Assembly (NCBI GenBank): GCA_043228905.1
Contig: JBHGNT010000012.1
Location: forward strand, 868,001-932,000
DNA: 64,000 nt
Origin: Azolla caroliniana
Taxonomy: Eukaryota > Polypodiophyta
Reading direction: 5' to 3'
Part shown: piece by piece, positions 36,173 to 51,200 of the stretch
How the letters are laid out: the number at the start of each line of letters is the position of its first letter
Position numbering within the stretch: the stretch's first letter is position 1
The notes under the pieces: model-generated
Database searches by the model: none
What the model was told of the DNA's origin: nothing
Seen by the model: the letters and a program-made list of their open reading frames with translations, nothing else
Translations under genes and position numbers: made by a program

Positions 36173-36336
36173 GAGAGAGAGAGAGAGAGAGAGAGCCTGC
36201 GCGCCTGTTCAGCGACCAGCACCTCCTTCTGTCGACTCTCGAGCTGCAGCCTGCACGCCTTCTGTCGACGAGCACCGTCTTTTACTTCTGAATCCTGAGC
36301 CCGGGCACTAAGCATCGAACACTTTTGCCATTCACG
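36173..36336 (+). promoter_or_regulatory. GA tract and likely 5'-UTR exon of the ten-exon gene
   Basis: A (GA)n run (36173-36195) is followed by GC-rich sequence ending TTCACG before GTAAGTACTC at 36337, a strong donor site. The next acceptor is TTCTTCAG at 36804, just before the first coding exon. Transcription start is unknown. Confidence 0.5.
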
Positions 36337-36830
36337 GTAAGTACTCCTGACTCACCAGGTCACTTTCACGAAGATCAAGCTTTCTTTTATCTTGATTTAA
36401 TGGTGGAGTTTGAATGGCATCTTACTGGCCCCTTTTAACCATGGATCAATCACTTATTTCTCCTAGTTATATATTGCGTGGGCAATATTGATGATGATGA
36501 TTCAACCCCCTTTCTCTCTCTTTTTTAATCACAAGAATCTGTCTTCTTTGTCTTTGAATCCATCACCTCTCTTTACTTGGTGTTTTCAGTATACATACAT
36601 TTGACTATGCAAGATTGATTTCTTTAGAGCTAATTGCGAGATACATTTCCTTGGTATCTATCATTGGAAGCAAATTCCTAATAAATGTAACAGGTAATGC
36701 ATGCCTAGGAATGATGTTCGCCTGCAATTTTGATTGAGTCAGATGATTAATTATCGAACACCACACCCTCAAATCCTGGAGGGAGTTTTTGTAGCATTCT
36801 TCAGGAAGAACATCATCAACAGCAATATTC

Positions 36831-39800
36831 ATGGCCCCTACTGGTGCTGCTACTACTAGCAAGGTGCATACTTCGTTTGTTTTGTTTCTCGCAAACTCGG
36901 GAATAAATATCTGTTCTTTTTAACGGTTGATTATGCATTTTTTCTATCTTTCCAATGGTTGTGGCTACTTATTCAGGCATTTGCATTCCTGTGGACCCAT
37001 GGGAAGGCAGAGAAACATGGCAAGGATTTGCACAACGAGATCAATTTCATCATTAAAGGGACTTACAATGATGATATCACTGGAACTAGAAGTATGTTAA
37101 GCTCATGCTTCAACCTCCACATCTGAATTCAATAAAATTTATATAATAAATATGTTAAGGTCGTGGCTCTACAAAATATGAATGGGGTTCTAGTTTAAAT
37201 TTGATTTTGAAGACTGTATTGCTTTTGTTCTTGTGTGTATGCACGTCATTCTTCTTTTCATGATCCTCTTAGAGGTATTGAATGTAGAGAGATGGTTTTG
37301 TGATTCTCATTTTTTGAGACATGTGTTTAAACTATGATGGGTATAGAAAAATTACCCAGACGATACATTTTAATTTTTCTACTTTTTTGTTGAACACTGT
37401 TATATTACAGTTGTTGCATGTGTGAGGATGTGATTTGTTTTTCTTTTTCATCTATATTTTCTTTCACCTTTTCCTCTGTAAGAAAGTTTTCTGTTCTCTC
37501 TTGTGTATTAAAGCACTTGGGTTTGGATAAGTAAGGAATATTTTCTGGGTCCAAGATATTTCTCACAAAGTGGGTGTAAATTTTCAATCAATTTTTACAC
37601 TGCATAGAGTTTTTCGGGTAGTATCGTAAGATCGCCAAAATAATAGATGTAGACTCACATAAACTGTAGCCCGCCTTATCAGTATGGTCTCATAACCTTT
37701 TGATCTTGTATATCTTTATTCCAACAGTGAACTCTCTGAAATTCTTTTTTTTTAACTTCGAATTGATGGGCTGCTTTCTTCAGGACGAGAAATAGTAAAT
37801 TCAGTAATTGGTTGCTGTAAGAATTTTGTTTAGTTTATTATGCTGAGGATATAATTGATGTAACAATTTATTTCTAATCAGAATTCAGAAGTAGGTCCAC
37901 AAAAACATTGGGCTTTGTCAAATCACAGAAGGCAACAGTCAACTTCCAGCCCCCACCTCCTGTTATGCCGGCAAAAAAATTCCACATATTTTGGATTAAG
38001 ATGAATCAGGTTGAAGCTGTAACATCATTTCTTGAGGCATTGCTAAAGAGGCTTAACGAGCTTGATCGAGATGATGCGGAAGGTGATAAACTTTCAAGAT
38101 CTAGATGCTCATGGACTTTTGGGCTCATATACCGTTCCAATGACAGAGTTACAATATGCTTACCTGGGTCTCCTGCAGTAGAGCGTGCATTTCGCCTTCC
38201 TCCAACTGAAAAAGATTTATTTAGTATCCTTTACTTGAATTTTCCTTTTTTGTAAATACAAGAATCTTTGTGATTGTGTGACAATGGAACTTATATACAA
38301 TATTAGAAACCCTTGCATTTTGACTTACCCTTTTGAAATTCTGCTTAGATCGTTAATGCGTCTATGTACAGTGACTTATGTTGTGCTGTTTACCTGAATC
38401 ATAGGGGCTGATACGTTGGTGTAGCAATTATGCTTCTTCATTGAAACATCTGGGAAAACATCTAGGAAGTCTTTAGGAAGAATCAGTACCAAGTTTGACA
38501 AAGTATATGGTCAACATGGCTGCACAACTCAAATGTAGCCGGGTATCCCTTATAGATATATACTTTTGCATGGGCATGAATTAAGTAGACTGTTGCACAC
38601 AAATGAGTTCTGTTGCATGGTTGTAACTAACATGAACATGCTGCTGTTCTCACCATTCATTCAGCTCCTCTCTCTTTTCTGCCCTGAGACTTCTATATAT
38701 CTTGCTTTGAGTGAGCCTCCCCTGGATTGTGATGTGAATGCTTATCCCTGGTGGGCATCTTTCTATGTGGATTACATGGATGGTTGTGGGATTGCATGCA
38801 TGCACTAAGTATCGTATCCTTGGCCACCAGGGATGCATGCATCATTTTATTCTCCTTTTATTTCTCTCTTCTTTTCTTACTCTTCTATCATTTTATCTTG
38901 TCCTTGGCCACAACCCTAACACATTTTGGAAAGGATTCTTCTATGTTTTGACTTGGATGAAGATTGTTCACTTCGTCTTTTCAGAAATTTATTTCAACTC
39001 TTGAGTTTAAATTTTTCATTTTAAAGCTAATTGAGGAAACTCTTTCTGCCTAACTTCTCTGATATATTGTGTTCCCTATTACAACATGGATATTAAAACG
39101 ACCATGAAAGGTTCCATATTGAACACAATCTTACTGCTTTCCCTTTACCATGACCTAAATCTGGAAAAACCAAGTGTTAAACATCTTCTTCAAATGATGA
39201 CAGAGAGCACTCATGGCAAACAACATCGTACCTGGCAACAAACGGTGAGACCCAAACCTTTATTCAAAAAGTGAATTTACCTCAGAAATGTTTTATGGAA
39301 TGCAATATTTTATAACGTTATGTTATGAGCATATATTTCTCTATGCACACTTTGAAAATAATTGAAGAACAGTATGGAATTAAAAAACATAGTAAGGAAT
39401 GAAAAGATCGAGAAGATTATATATGTCTGTCTCTCAGGCTACCTATTCCCTATTACATTGGACTGCAGGACTTTTGTAATTCAACACAGATAATCCCTTT
39501 CAGACTGTTTGTCTTGTATTATGTGGATGAGAGATTCCCTGGTTATGTTGAAATAGAGTAGGCTTTAAGGGTATATTGTCGTTTGTATTCGAAGATTATC
39601 GATGACACAACAGAAATACATATTCGATTGCCTGCACCAGTGAAGCACATGCTACAATGCAAATAACTAGAGATTACATTGGATTGTATCATGTAATGCC
39701 ATAGTTTATAATGTCTATATGCTATAATTGATCAAAAGAATCCTTCAGCGTAGTCTGTATGGAATAATCTCAGTACTTTCATTGTCTTGCTGGCAATGTC

Positions 39801-42187
39801 TGGTAATTTATTAACATCCTTATGCCCCTTCAACACACTTTCATACATAACATTCTGTTTTAGCTACATATTCAATATATAAACTTTTCTTCAACTTAAT
39901 TAATGCTTTATAGTTGTTCTGCAATGGTGCATTATTCATTTGCCGTCATTTTTCTCATTACTGTTTCAATTATTGATGTATATTTGGCTTGTTTGGATGA
40001 AAGCAATTGATGATAATGACCTAGATGAGGAGTAGATGGGTAAAGGAATCCTCTCAATTCCTTTTCAACATCCCTTTATCAACCTCTTATCTAATAAATA
40101 TGCAGAGCGATTTATCATAATAGAAACTGGAATTTCTTGTCTTCAAAATGGGTAGTTTGATGTATTTATATTCACTCAGTTGTACATTTATAGGACAGCA
40201 GGCTGAACGGATATAGTTCTACGGTGAGAAGGTAAATGCATCTGTCAAGGGGCATTATTGGGGTCATACCATTTCTGGGGGGTCAAATAGTGTGGAGAAC
40301 TAAATGAACCTTCTGGTATGTTATGTTTATTTTTGAACATATGCTTAAGTATTGGATGGCAGATTTTTGCTACAATATTCAAACATAAAAATATTAAAAA
40401 TTGTCAATGTATCCTAGGTTACCTAGATTTGTCTAGAATTTGAGAACTGTTCTCAGCATATCATCCTTTTCGTTTGTGATAGCTTTCATCTCGTTTTTCC
40501 TTTTCTGGTGGGATTTTGACTAGCTGATGAGATATGGATATACCTAAAGCCATTGCTAAACTTCCACATATCTCATATATGCCTAAATCAGATGTCACCT
40601 GTATAATTGTATGTTATTGTCTCCATTTTATCACCCATTCCTTCCAAGCTATAAATGTTAAAACTAGTAGACTCAAGTGTATGTGCATAGAAATTTCTTA
40701 TTTTCATACCATTTTGTTTTATTCTTTATGAACTTGAAAATCCCATGAATATTTATCACTATATCACAGGTTCTACATATCTTAAAACTCAACAAGAAAG
40801 AGAAACGAAGATCCTTAGCAACCATGGTTGGACATTGCGCAGCATGCATCGCTAGCCATATATCAGCTTTAAATAACTGCATAATTGGTAATGACATTGT
40901 CCACATTTCCTATTGGATAATAATGACTCTTGGTTTTATTTTCCTAAATCAAACTTCTTTTTTTCTTTTTATGGTTAATGAAATTTGTTTATCTTTTATG
41001 TGAAATGTATTCCTGTCTAATTCATCTTTCTTTATGTTACCTAGAGAGAGCTTTTATGCCGTGTAATTCAGCTCTATGGCTTAGTTAAGAAAGAGTATTG
41101 TAATGCTGATATTGTAAAATTAGTCCAATGTTGTATTGGGATCTGAAGGTTCTCCCCATTAGCAACAGAAGTTATGGATTTCTTCACTATGTATCAACAA
41201 GAGACTCAACAACAATATATAACTTAAGAGACGTCAACGGAGGGGCACCTAGGTTACATTTGTCTCCTTGTGGTAATTTTCTACACCTCTAGTAGCATGA
41301 CCTACCCATGTGTGACCGAATTCTTCTTGGGAGAGGAAAAGGTGGGATACACACGCTCCTACACATACCTAGGAGTAACATTTATAGGACCTAGGTTCTC
41401 CTTATAGGAGGCTGCTTGTGCCCGACTTTCTCATGGATATGCAGCCCTTGGTGCTCTTGAGAGACAATGTGCGCATTTGCAGTTCCAAGAGTCACAGACT
41501 AAGCTATGGTTATTTGATACACTTGTCACACCAACTCTTCTCTATGGAGTAGAAACATGGGGATCGAGTCATAACAAGGCAATTCATTGGAAAGATTTAG
41601 AGAGACCTTTAGTGTCAATGATTGCTCGCATGATAAGGAGCAAAGCATTAGTGCCCCACGATATAATCCGGGCAGAGATGGGAGCAGCACCTATAATAAC
41701 CGAGGCATTGTTCCGATCAGTGACATTTATCCAACGTCTTTGGAAGCTCCCTAAACGAAGGTACCCAAGGTTGGCACTTATGTCATCAAGACAACTGGCT
41801 GAAAATGGAGACACTCATTGTTGGTATGCTGAAATGCAGCAATGGTTTGAGTCACATGGCATGAGTATAAATGCACTACCTCCGTTCCAATATAGCGTGG
41901 ATTCTCCCCACCTAAATATGACCCAAGTGGAAAAGAATAGAGTGATCCGAACTGATATTATTAACTTGGAAAACAAGATAACATTGATCAGCCCCAAAAT
42001 ACCACTTGGTAAAAAGGTGGCCCACTATAAGTCGCACTTCTTACATACATCGGAGGATGGATTCGTCATCAGGCCACCTTATATGGACATACATCTATCC
42101 TATGCGCTGCGTAGTGTGATAGGGAAGTTGCGAACTTCATCACATCAGCTACAGATTGAGGTAGGCAGATATACACGACTACCTCTA

Positions 42188-42218
<31 letters not shown>

Positions 42219-45200
42219 TATTAACGTCTTTTAAGAGGCCAAAATGTCCTATAAGACCAAATAAGAGAGAATTTGCCAATTGTGTCATGAAGGAGTGGAA
42301 TTTGAGGAACACTATGTTTGTCATTGTAGTGTCTTTTATGAAATCAGAGGGAGATACCATTGACTCTTTAAACAAGGCTTTGGCCCACTATGCAAGGTAA
42401 TGGACCATGAGGACCAACAATGCCTAGGCCTTTTCTTGCTAGAGCTCAAGAGACATCGGGAAAAGTTGTTGAAGAATACAACCACACAAGCTCATCCACA
42501 AAGAACAATCACAACTTTCTTTAGCCCCATCACTCCTACTAATGCTACAAGTCAATCACGAGATACACAAATGGGCTCCAGACCAGGACATAACAAAGGG
42601 GTTACAATTGATCGGGCAATAGCAATTTTCCGTGCACATAAGCCCTGGCCCCATGGACCACGACCTCGACACCCTTGTCATCGACAGATAAAAGCCATTA
42701 TCTCCCGCCATCGTAGGTGCTTCCCTCGCTTCGGAGACATTTCCATTTTGGATCGACCTATGCTAGAGATCTTTCGAAGAAAAAAGGTACAATAGACCTA
42801 ACTTGAGAATCTCGCATGTGCCCAAAACCAGATTCCCTCGTTTCTTCTCTTTTCATCTTACTTACTTTTATATTTACTGTATAATATTAATTTATTTTGA
42901 TTTGCTCTCAAAGACGAGACAACACTCAAGATGTAATCTCTTATTTGGTCTTATAGGCCATTTTGGCCTCTTAAAAGACGTTAATATATCTTTCTCTTTC
43001 TTTCTTTCTTTGTATTTCTCTGTGCTGCTAGACAACAACTACCCGTATATACCTAATCGAGATCAACCTCTCAGCTCCGATACCATGTTAGAAATATTGT
43101 GAATCGATTAGATAGGTATATAGAGTTACAACCACAGAGATGGATATATGAAAACAAAACTTCTATTACATATGAGAGTAGCTCACAATGGTAGTTCACC
43201 CATGCGCTCACACCTTAGAGCTTAGATGGGATCTGGACCAACTCACTCCAAAATTAGTGGGGACTGATGATCAATCCAACCACTGTGTAAGAAAGTGGAT
43301 TATATTCTATGTTTGGTCTGAGTATAACATTAAATGTGCAAGTCAGTTGATAGTAGTGGAGATATTCCTTTTCTGTCAACTGACTTGTCATTTAATATGA
43401 CCCAACTCCCTAGATACAGGCTAGTGCTAGATAGTACTTATCTTGAAGTCAATGGCACATACTTCAAGACTAAGTACATCGTAACTTGCACACTATTACC
43501 TATTACCTATTTCGCTCTTTCCTAAGTCCATTGTGTCCTACGCATCTGTAGTTTCCTAGATTAACACCTTATCGACCCATATGGTCGAGTTGCACACTAG
43601 CCGCTCCTCATTTGGGGCGTTATCACAAAATGTGCACTCTAAGAGCACATATGGGGATAGATTTACAACTTTGGGCTGATCATTGATTATATCCAACACA
43701 TATCTATGCTTTGAGGTGCAGGGTAGATCTATAGAGGATGTATATGCAAAGAACGAGAGTGGGCTGGCGAAAACCAATTTAACAGGGAAGACAGTTGATG
43801 TGTATAGTTGTGAAGTATACAATGACATGCTAGATTTGGATTCTTCTAAACCCCTTGAGGAAGTCATGCAAGGATTATCAAGTCATTGCATATGGCAGCC
43901 AAGAATGCCTTTTCCCACATAACAGGCAATGCACCCAAACTTGGTAAAGTTATACCAAATAGTTGGTATGATAAAGAAATTGTTGTGATATAAGGAGATG
44001 CTTGCAACAGAAAGTAACTCGGGGAATCTGTACATAAATAAGCAAGAGCAACCTTCCAACACCTTGGGAGGAAGAAGAACTCATATCTTCTTCTATATTG
44101 CTTGTTCCTAGGAGAAGAAAGAGTATAAGAGCGTGGAAAATATTTAATGAAAGGAAACCTACGACACAATTGATCTTACCTCAGGTGTGGCATGAATATG
44201 GAAAGGTACTATATGATATCCTCATGCAGCTCTCATGTCCCCACCCACATGGCTCACATGAATCCATGTTGTTTACTCCAAAAAATGAAGGGAATGTCAT
44301 TGATCAATTACAAATTGGGAAGGCTCAAGTTCATGATGGATTGGTAGATGACCACGTAATCTGTGCCCAGGATATCTTGCTCCTATTGCTAGCACACATC
44401 TTTAATAGAGATGTGTATGAAGGTTGCCATTCTTGCTGGACAGAACATACCATTCTGCCAATCTTGAAGAGTGGAGACCCCATGACTGAGCAATAATAAG
44501 ACAATCATGATTGACCATTACTTGGCCAAATGATATCCTACAATCCTACAATCAGAATTTAGTATATGGGCAAAGAGGAATTGCTATAGTTATCTGGATA
44601 GGTAGGATTTCGAAAAGGGTTCACAAATTTGTATCACATATTGAACCCTTATCAAGGTGGGCAAGGCACATAAAAAGAGGATATATTTTTGATTTTTGGA
44701 TTTCTGAAAGGCCTTCAACTTACCGTGTGCTTGTTTTATGCAACAACTAGAAGCCCTTTGTGATCCTGTAGATATGAAATGGGGAATCTATGCCCTGTAT
44801 GAATCCATGTTAGGAAAAGTGGGATCTCCGAAGGGGTTGTCAGAGACTGACTATCATAAGAGTGAAACAAGGATGCTCACCATCATTCACTCTTTAGTCT
44901 CAATATAGATGTGGCTGTTAGAAATGTTGAGAATCGATTAGATAGGCATATAGAGTTATAATCACAAAGATGTATATATGAAAACAGTTATAATCACAAA
45001 GATGTATATATGAAAACAAACTTTCTCTTACATATGAGAGTAGCTCGCAATGGTAGTCCACCCATGTGCTCACGCATGGGATCTGGATAAGTTGACTACA
45101 AAATAAGTGGGGACAGATAACAGACACAGCCACTGTGTAAGAGATAGAGAGTGGATTATATTCTCTGTTTGGTCTTAGTGTCACATCAAATGTGAAAGTC

Positions 45201-48200
45201 AGTTGATAGTAGTGGGGGTATTCGTTTTCTATCAACTGAATTGTCATTTAATATGACCCAGCTCCCTAGATACAAGCGAGTGCTAGATAGTACATCTCAA
45301 CTTGCCCACAGAATATTCTTCTAGGTGACCTGACTAGTCAATCCTATTACCCTACTCCCCTCTTTCCTAAATACATTCTGTCCTACTCATTTATGATTTC
45401 GTGCATTAACAGCTTATTGACCCATATGGTTGGGTTGCACAATAGCTGCTCCTCATTTGAGGTGCTAGCTCAAATGGCTAAAATTTTCTTTTTCAAAGTT
45501 CTGGTTATTGTATTTAGTTCTCTAAAAGGATTTTGGATGTGTATAACCTATATGAGACAGCGAGGCAAGTGATGATGAGAAATATTTGGAAAGTGAGTGC
45601 AAATATCAAATAGAAAATGTTTATGCTAATTTTATTGTTTGTCCTATTTAAAATAATATTACTCAAAAGATATGAACCATTAAGATTAGATTATTGCTGA
45701 GTCATGCAATGTTCAAGGAGCAGCTATTTTAAGGGTTGTGAATATGAGGTATTTATGTAGGTGCTGGATGGCTGTATTTGTGGCTGCAAGATTGTGCATT
45801 AGATGGGCATGGTGTAGAGATTATTGGAGTACTGCTAAAATGTCTAGATCTGATTCAAAAGGATCCTTCAACAATTGTGGCTCCATCTCATGAGCTTCAA
45901 ATAATGTGCGTTCTATACATGATTCGTAGCTTCCTGTCTTTGGTATGTAAAACAAATCATTGTTCTCAATTTATTTTCAGGCTTATGTTTGTACAACTCG
46001 AAGTTCTTTGAGTAGATATTAAAGTACATGTCTAATTTCAAATAAACAGTGTTATCAGATAAGTAGTTGTGTCAGAACTTAAATTCGTCTAGTAACATAG
46101 TTTTATAGCTCAGGTTTTGTTTATAACTCGACCTTATATTGAGTTCTAAAATTTTTAGCAGGACATTTTTGTCCTTGGTTGCACTTGAGTTCTCTTTGTT
46201 ACCATTTTAATGGAATTTATTTGGATGAGGAGAATTGTGTAGTTTGAATTTTAGTGCCATGTCAGAATGAATAGTTTCATAGATAGTTTTTTGGAATTAG
46301 GAATGTAAAAGAAATATGAATTTATTAAGTCTTATAATACAATAAGCTACATAATACCCCCCTGAACAAATATATGATCCCAAATCTTGAGTATTATGTA
46401 CTCATATTTGTTTTAACAAACAGACTTTCGTATGTGATACAACTTATTCTCAATTAATCAATGCGGTGAAAGGACTTATGGGTTGGCCTAATCCAGTTGG
46501 TCACCATGTTATAGAGACATACAATGCCATCAATTTGGAAGGCAAAGCTCCTGGTACGCGTTTCAAATCTTTTGACAATTGTGACATGCAATACAACCTG
46601 AAATAAAGTTATGATATAATAAATCAATCAAACTATTTTAAAAATAAAGGAAATCTAGATATATTATATTGATTGGTTAACTAGTTGTATTGATAGTAGT
46701 TGTGATTATTGTAAGAAAGGGAAGAACCCAAAAACATAACATTTATATAATAAAGGTTACAAGAATACAAGCACTATGGTGCAAAAAAGAATTAAAATCT
46801 CATAAGGTGATCCTAGAGGCATAAGTGAAAATTTTCCATAATGAATAAAATGCCTTGGTTTTTGTGGTTTCCGAATATACATCACTTATAATCCAGTCAA
46901 TGGAATCCTGAAGTTGTTCTTGGATACCATGTAATGTATGCATCATCACTGCCCATGTCCGCATAATAATAATAATAATAATAATGAAGGTAGTCATTTG
47001 TGTAATGGATGTCCTTGGGATGATTCATGACTTTTATGACCCAATTTTAACATGTATACATACAATACACTTAATGAAAAAAGTAAATAAGATGAAAAGA
47101 GATGAGGGAATCTGGTTTTCGGCACATGTGAGATTCTTAAGTTAGATATATTGTATCTTTTGTCTTCGAAAGATCTCTAGCATAGGTTGATCCAGATTGG
47201 AAATGTCTCTGAAGTGAGGGAAGCACCTATGATGACGGGAGATAATGGCCTTTATCTGTTGATGACAATGGTGTTGAGGTCGTGGTCCATGGGGCCGGGG
47301 TCTATGTGCATGACAAATTGTTATCGCCTGATCTATTGTAACCCCTTTGTTATGTTGTGGTCGGGAGCCCATTTGTGTATCCCTTGATTGACTTGTAGCA
47401 TTAGGAGTGATGAGGCTAAAGAACGTTGTGATTGTTCTTTGTGGATGAGTTTGTGTGGCTGTATTCTTTAACAACTTTTCCTGATGTCTCTTGAGCTCTA
47501 GCAAGAAAAATCCTAGGCACCGTTGGTCCTCATATTCTATTACCTTGAGTAGAAGGCCGAAGCCTTGTATAAAGAGGCAATGGTATCTCTCTCTGATTTC
47601 ATAAAAGACACTATAGTGACAAACATAGTGTTCTTCAGATTCCACTCCTTGATGACACAATTGACAAATTCTTTCTTCTAGAGGTGTTTGTGTATATTTG
47701 CCTACCTCAATCTGTAACTGATGTGATGAACTTCGCAGCTGTCCTATCACATTGCACAGCGCATAGGATATATGTATGTCCATGTATGCTGGCTTGATGA
47801 TGAATCCATCCTCCGATGTGTTTTATAGTGGGCCATCTTCATACAAAGTGGTATTTTGGGGCTGATCCATGTTATCTTGTTTTTCAAGTTAATAATATCT
47901 GTTTGGATCACTCTATTCTTTTCCGCTTTGGTCATATTCAGATGGGAACAGTCCAAGCTATATTGGAACGGGGGTAATGCGTCTATACTCATGCCATGTG
48001 ACTTGAACCATTGTTGCGTTTCAGCATACCAACAATGAACGTCTCCATTTTCAGCCAGTTGTCTTGATGACATAAGTGCCAACCTTGGGTACCTTTGCTT
48101 AGGCAACTCCCAAAGTCGTTGGATAAATGTCACTGATCGAAACAATGCCTCGGTGATTATAGGTGCTGCTCCCGTCTCTGCTCGGATTATATCATGGGGC

Positions 48201-51200
48201 ACCGATGGTTTGCTCATTATCATGCGAGCAATCATTGACACTAAAGGTCTCTCTAAATCTTTCCAATGATTTGCCTTGTTAAGAGTCACTCCCCATGTTT
48301 CTACTCCATAGAGAAGCGTTGGTGTGACAAGTGTATCAAATAACCACAGCTTAGTTTGTGGCACTTGGAACTGCAAATGTGCACATTGTCTTTCGAGAGC
48401 ACCAAGGGCCGCATATCCATGAGAAAGTTAGGCACAAGCAGCCTCCTGTAAGGAGAACCTAGGCCCTGTAAATGTTACTCCTAGGTATGTGTAGGAGGGT
48501 GTGTATTCCACGTTTTCCTCTCCCAAGAAAAATTTCGGTTCTGATCTTGTTACCCATGTTGAGTGGTGTTAAACACCATCACTTTATTTTTATCCATGTT
48601 TATTGACAAACCTTTGTCCATACAAAATAGTTTTAAGGCATTTAGATGTCTTTGTTGTCCCTTCGGAGAATCAGAAATCAGCACAATATCATCAACATAT
48701 AGTAATATTTGTATAGCTATACCTGCTGGGCATGCTCCCGAACCCCCGAATCTCTCTATGTAATGTGATACCTCATCTATATAGAGACCGAAGAGAGTGG
48801 GTGATAGTGGGCATCCTTGCTTCACTCTGATGGTGCTAGCCACCGCCTCTAATAAATTCTCGGAAGACCGCACTTTTCTTGACACGGATTCATAGAGTGC
48901 ATAGATTCCCCATTGCATATCTATAGGAACACCAAGGGCTTCTAGCCGCTGCATAAGCCGAGCACGTGGCAGTGTCAAAGGCTTTTCGGAAATCCACAAA
49001 GCAGCAATAAATCCTCTTATTATGGGCTCCGCCCTCCTCAATAACAGCCCAGAGGGTCAATATGTGGTCCAAGGTTGTGAACCCCGTCCGAAAGCCTGCT
49101 TGTCCAGCTGAACGGCAGCCATTCTGCTCTGCCATATACTCAATTCTGATTCTAGAATCAAGCATATAGTTTAGCCAAGTAATGGCCAATCATGACTGTC
49201 CTATAGTTTGTTGGCCTCATGGGGTCTCCATTGTTGAGGATTGGCACAATGGTATGCTGAGTCCATCTAGTAGGGAAACCTTCACACATGGCTCTATTAA
49301 AGATGTGTGCTAGCAATGGGAGCAAGGTGTTGGTTCACACCATACTTATGTTGGTGGTTCACAATGGATTGGAGTCCACTTATTGGGATTGAGAGTGAAT
49401 CAATATATAATATAGACCATAATCAATCAAATCCAACTTCAAGATGATTTACCATACATGTTTGATTAAATCATTCTCGAATGCGAATGCACGTATGATA
49501 CGTATAGTTCATTCTATGTCCACAACAATACACATCAATTGTCTCGCAAGTAAATCGATACTTAGCCAGCCTACTCTCCTTAGCATATACATCCCTTGAA
49601 CATCCATCCTTTACCTCGAAGCATAGATATACATGATCTGCTGCCAAGCCAATAGGTCTACCCGATATAGTGAACTCTTTTATTTTAGGTATGAGAGATG
49701 GAGATCCCATTAGATAATTGACTGTGCTTGCACCTCCTTTTGGGTTCCAACATGTCAAAGCATCCGATCCAGGCCATTGTGACAATCCATTATATATCAC
49801 AAATCCATGCACACTTCCCAAGGCTAGAAAGTGTTTGCCATATTCAGTTACAACACTCATATCTTGAGCTTGTCGCTTTAGACCAACCGCTTCTGCCATA
49901 ACTTCTCCATAAACAGCCTTGTTGATGTGTTGATGTCAAATATAGTTGTTTGTTCATCCTTGGTTCGTGCATTAAAGTCTCCTAATAGTATTATATCCCC
50001 CATAGTAGCAAATTTTATGGTATCATCATATAATGGTAGATATGGTGATTCACCTAGAGGTGCAAACCTTGAGTAGGCAGGTGGAAAGTAGCAAATTGCA
50101 ATATATAGCTCCCTAGGATCCCCTCTTATGATTCGTATCCACATGTAACGTGCATCTACGTCCTTATGGACAACATGCACTCTTATCATGGAGCTCCTTT
50201 TTGTATAACACAGCCACTCCTCCTGAACCTCTAGTGCTTCTTGGTGTCCGCGGTTGGGGACGACATATTGACTCCCATCTATATCCTTGTACATCAGGGA
50301 GTTTGCAACCCATGCACTAGTGGGTCTCTATATACATAGAAATATCTGTGTCTTTGAAGGTGTCTTGAAAATATCCGACATCTGTCTGTAGAGAGCTGTT
50401 GCAATTCCATATAGTCATGCGTAGGGTCTCATAGGCCATATATCATCATGCGATTCTCTTCTTTGCAATAATGACCTTACCATCTCTATATACAACTCAT
50501 TTTCCTTCCTGTCTTGCATCAAGCACTCATGGCATATTTTCTTTGCAGTTTGCCACTTGAGCTGTAGTGAGATCATAAGTATATTTCCTTGCCCTTGAGT
50601 GCCTTTCTTTTAGATAGGAAAGCTTTTCTCTTGTCAATATCCATGAAGCGGATAATAAGGGCTTTAGCTCTAGACTCATCTCTGCCCACCCTCCACGCTG
50701 AAGCAAATGGAATATTTGATGCCCCAATCTTTGTTCCAAGATACCTCGTATCTTCTTGTGGGCTTCCTTTTTCGGCCCAACCAACCACTTGTACATGCAA
50801 CGCACGAGATTTCCTCTTGGTTACTTCTTCTAATGTAGGATTCATCATTTCCATCCTATCCAGTGATGTTCCTGTTTGCTTTTTCACTACCTCTATCCAA
50901 GGAGCATTTGCTTTAATTTCTTTTTGGGCATGCTCAACTTGAACTTTGGCATCTTTGGCCATGTCTGCCCATGTTTGCATTTCCTTAGTGACATTGACTT
51001 TAACTGTAGAGATGCATTTTTCCATTGCTTCTTGTCTTTTTTCTAAATCGACTTGTATAGTTGCTAACTCAACCTTATTTGAGGAAATTGTGTCATGTCA
51101 TCCTTGAGCTCTAAGTTTGATTTCTTGACATGGCTTGTTATGTCTTTCGGCATTTCTTCTAATAACTCAAACTTGAGAGAGGCATACAACTCTGTTTTCT

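Noticed and set aside
37405-37587. Minus-strand frame in intron 2 of the ten-exon gene
   Set aside because: Antisense to an intron, A-rich codons, no recognisable domain.
46424-46553. Treating exons before and after the intron 7 LINE as two genes
   Set aside because: Exon 7 ends in phase 1 and exon 8 begins in the matching phase with GT/AG sites and no start signals between, so one gene is the simpler reading.
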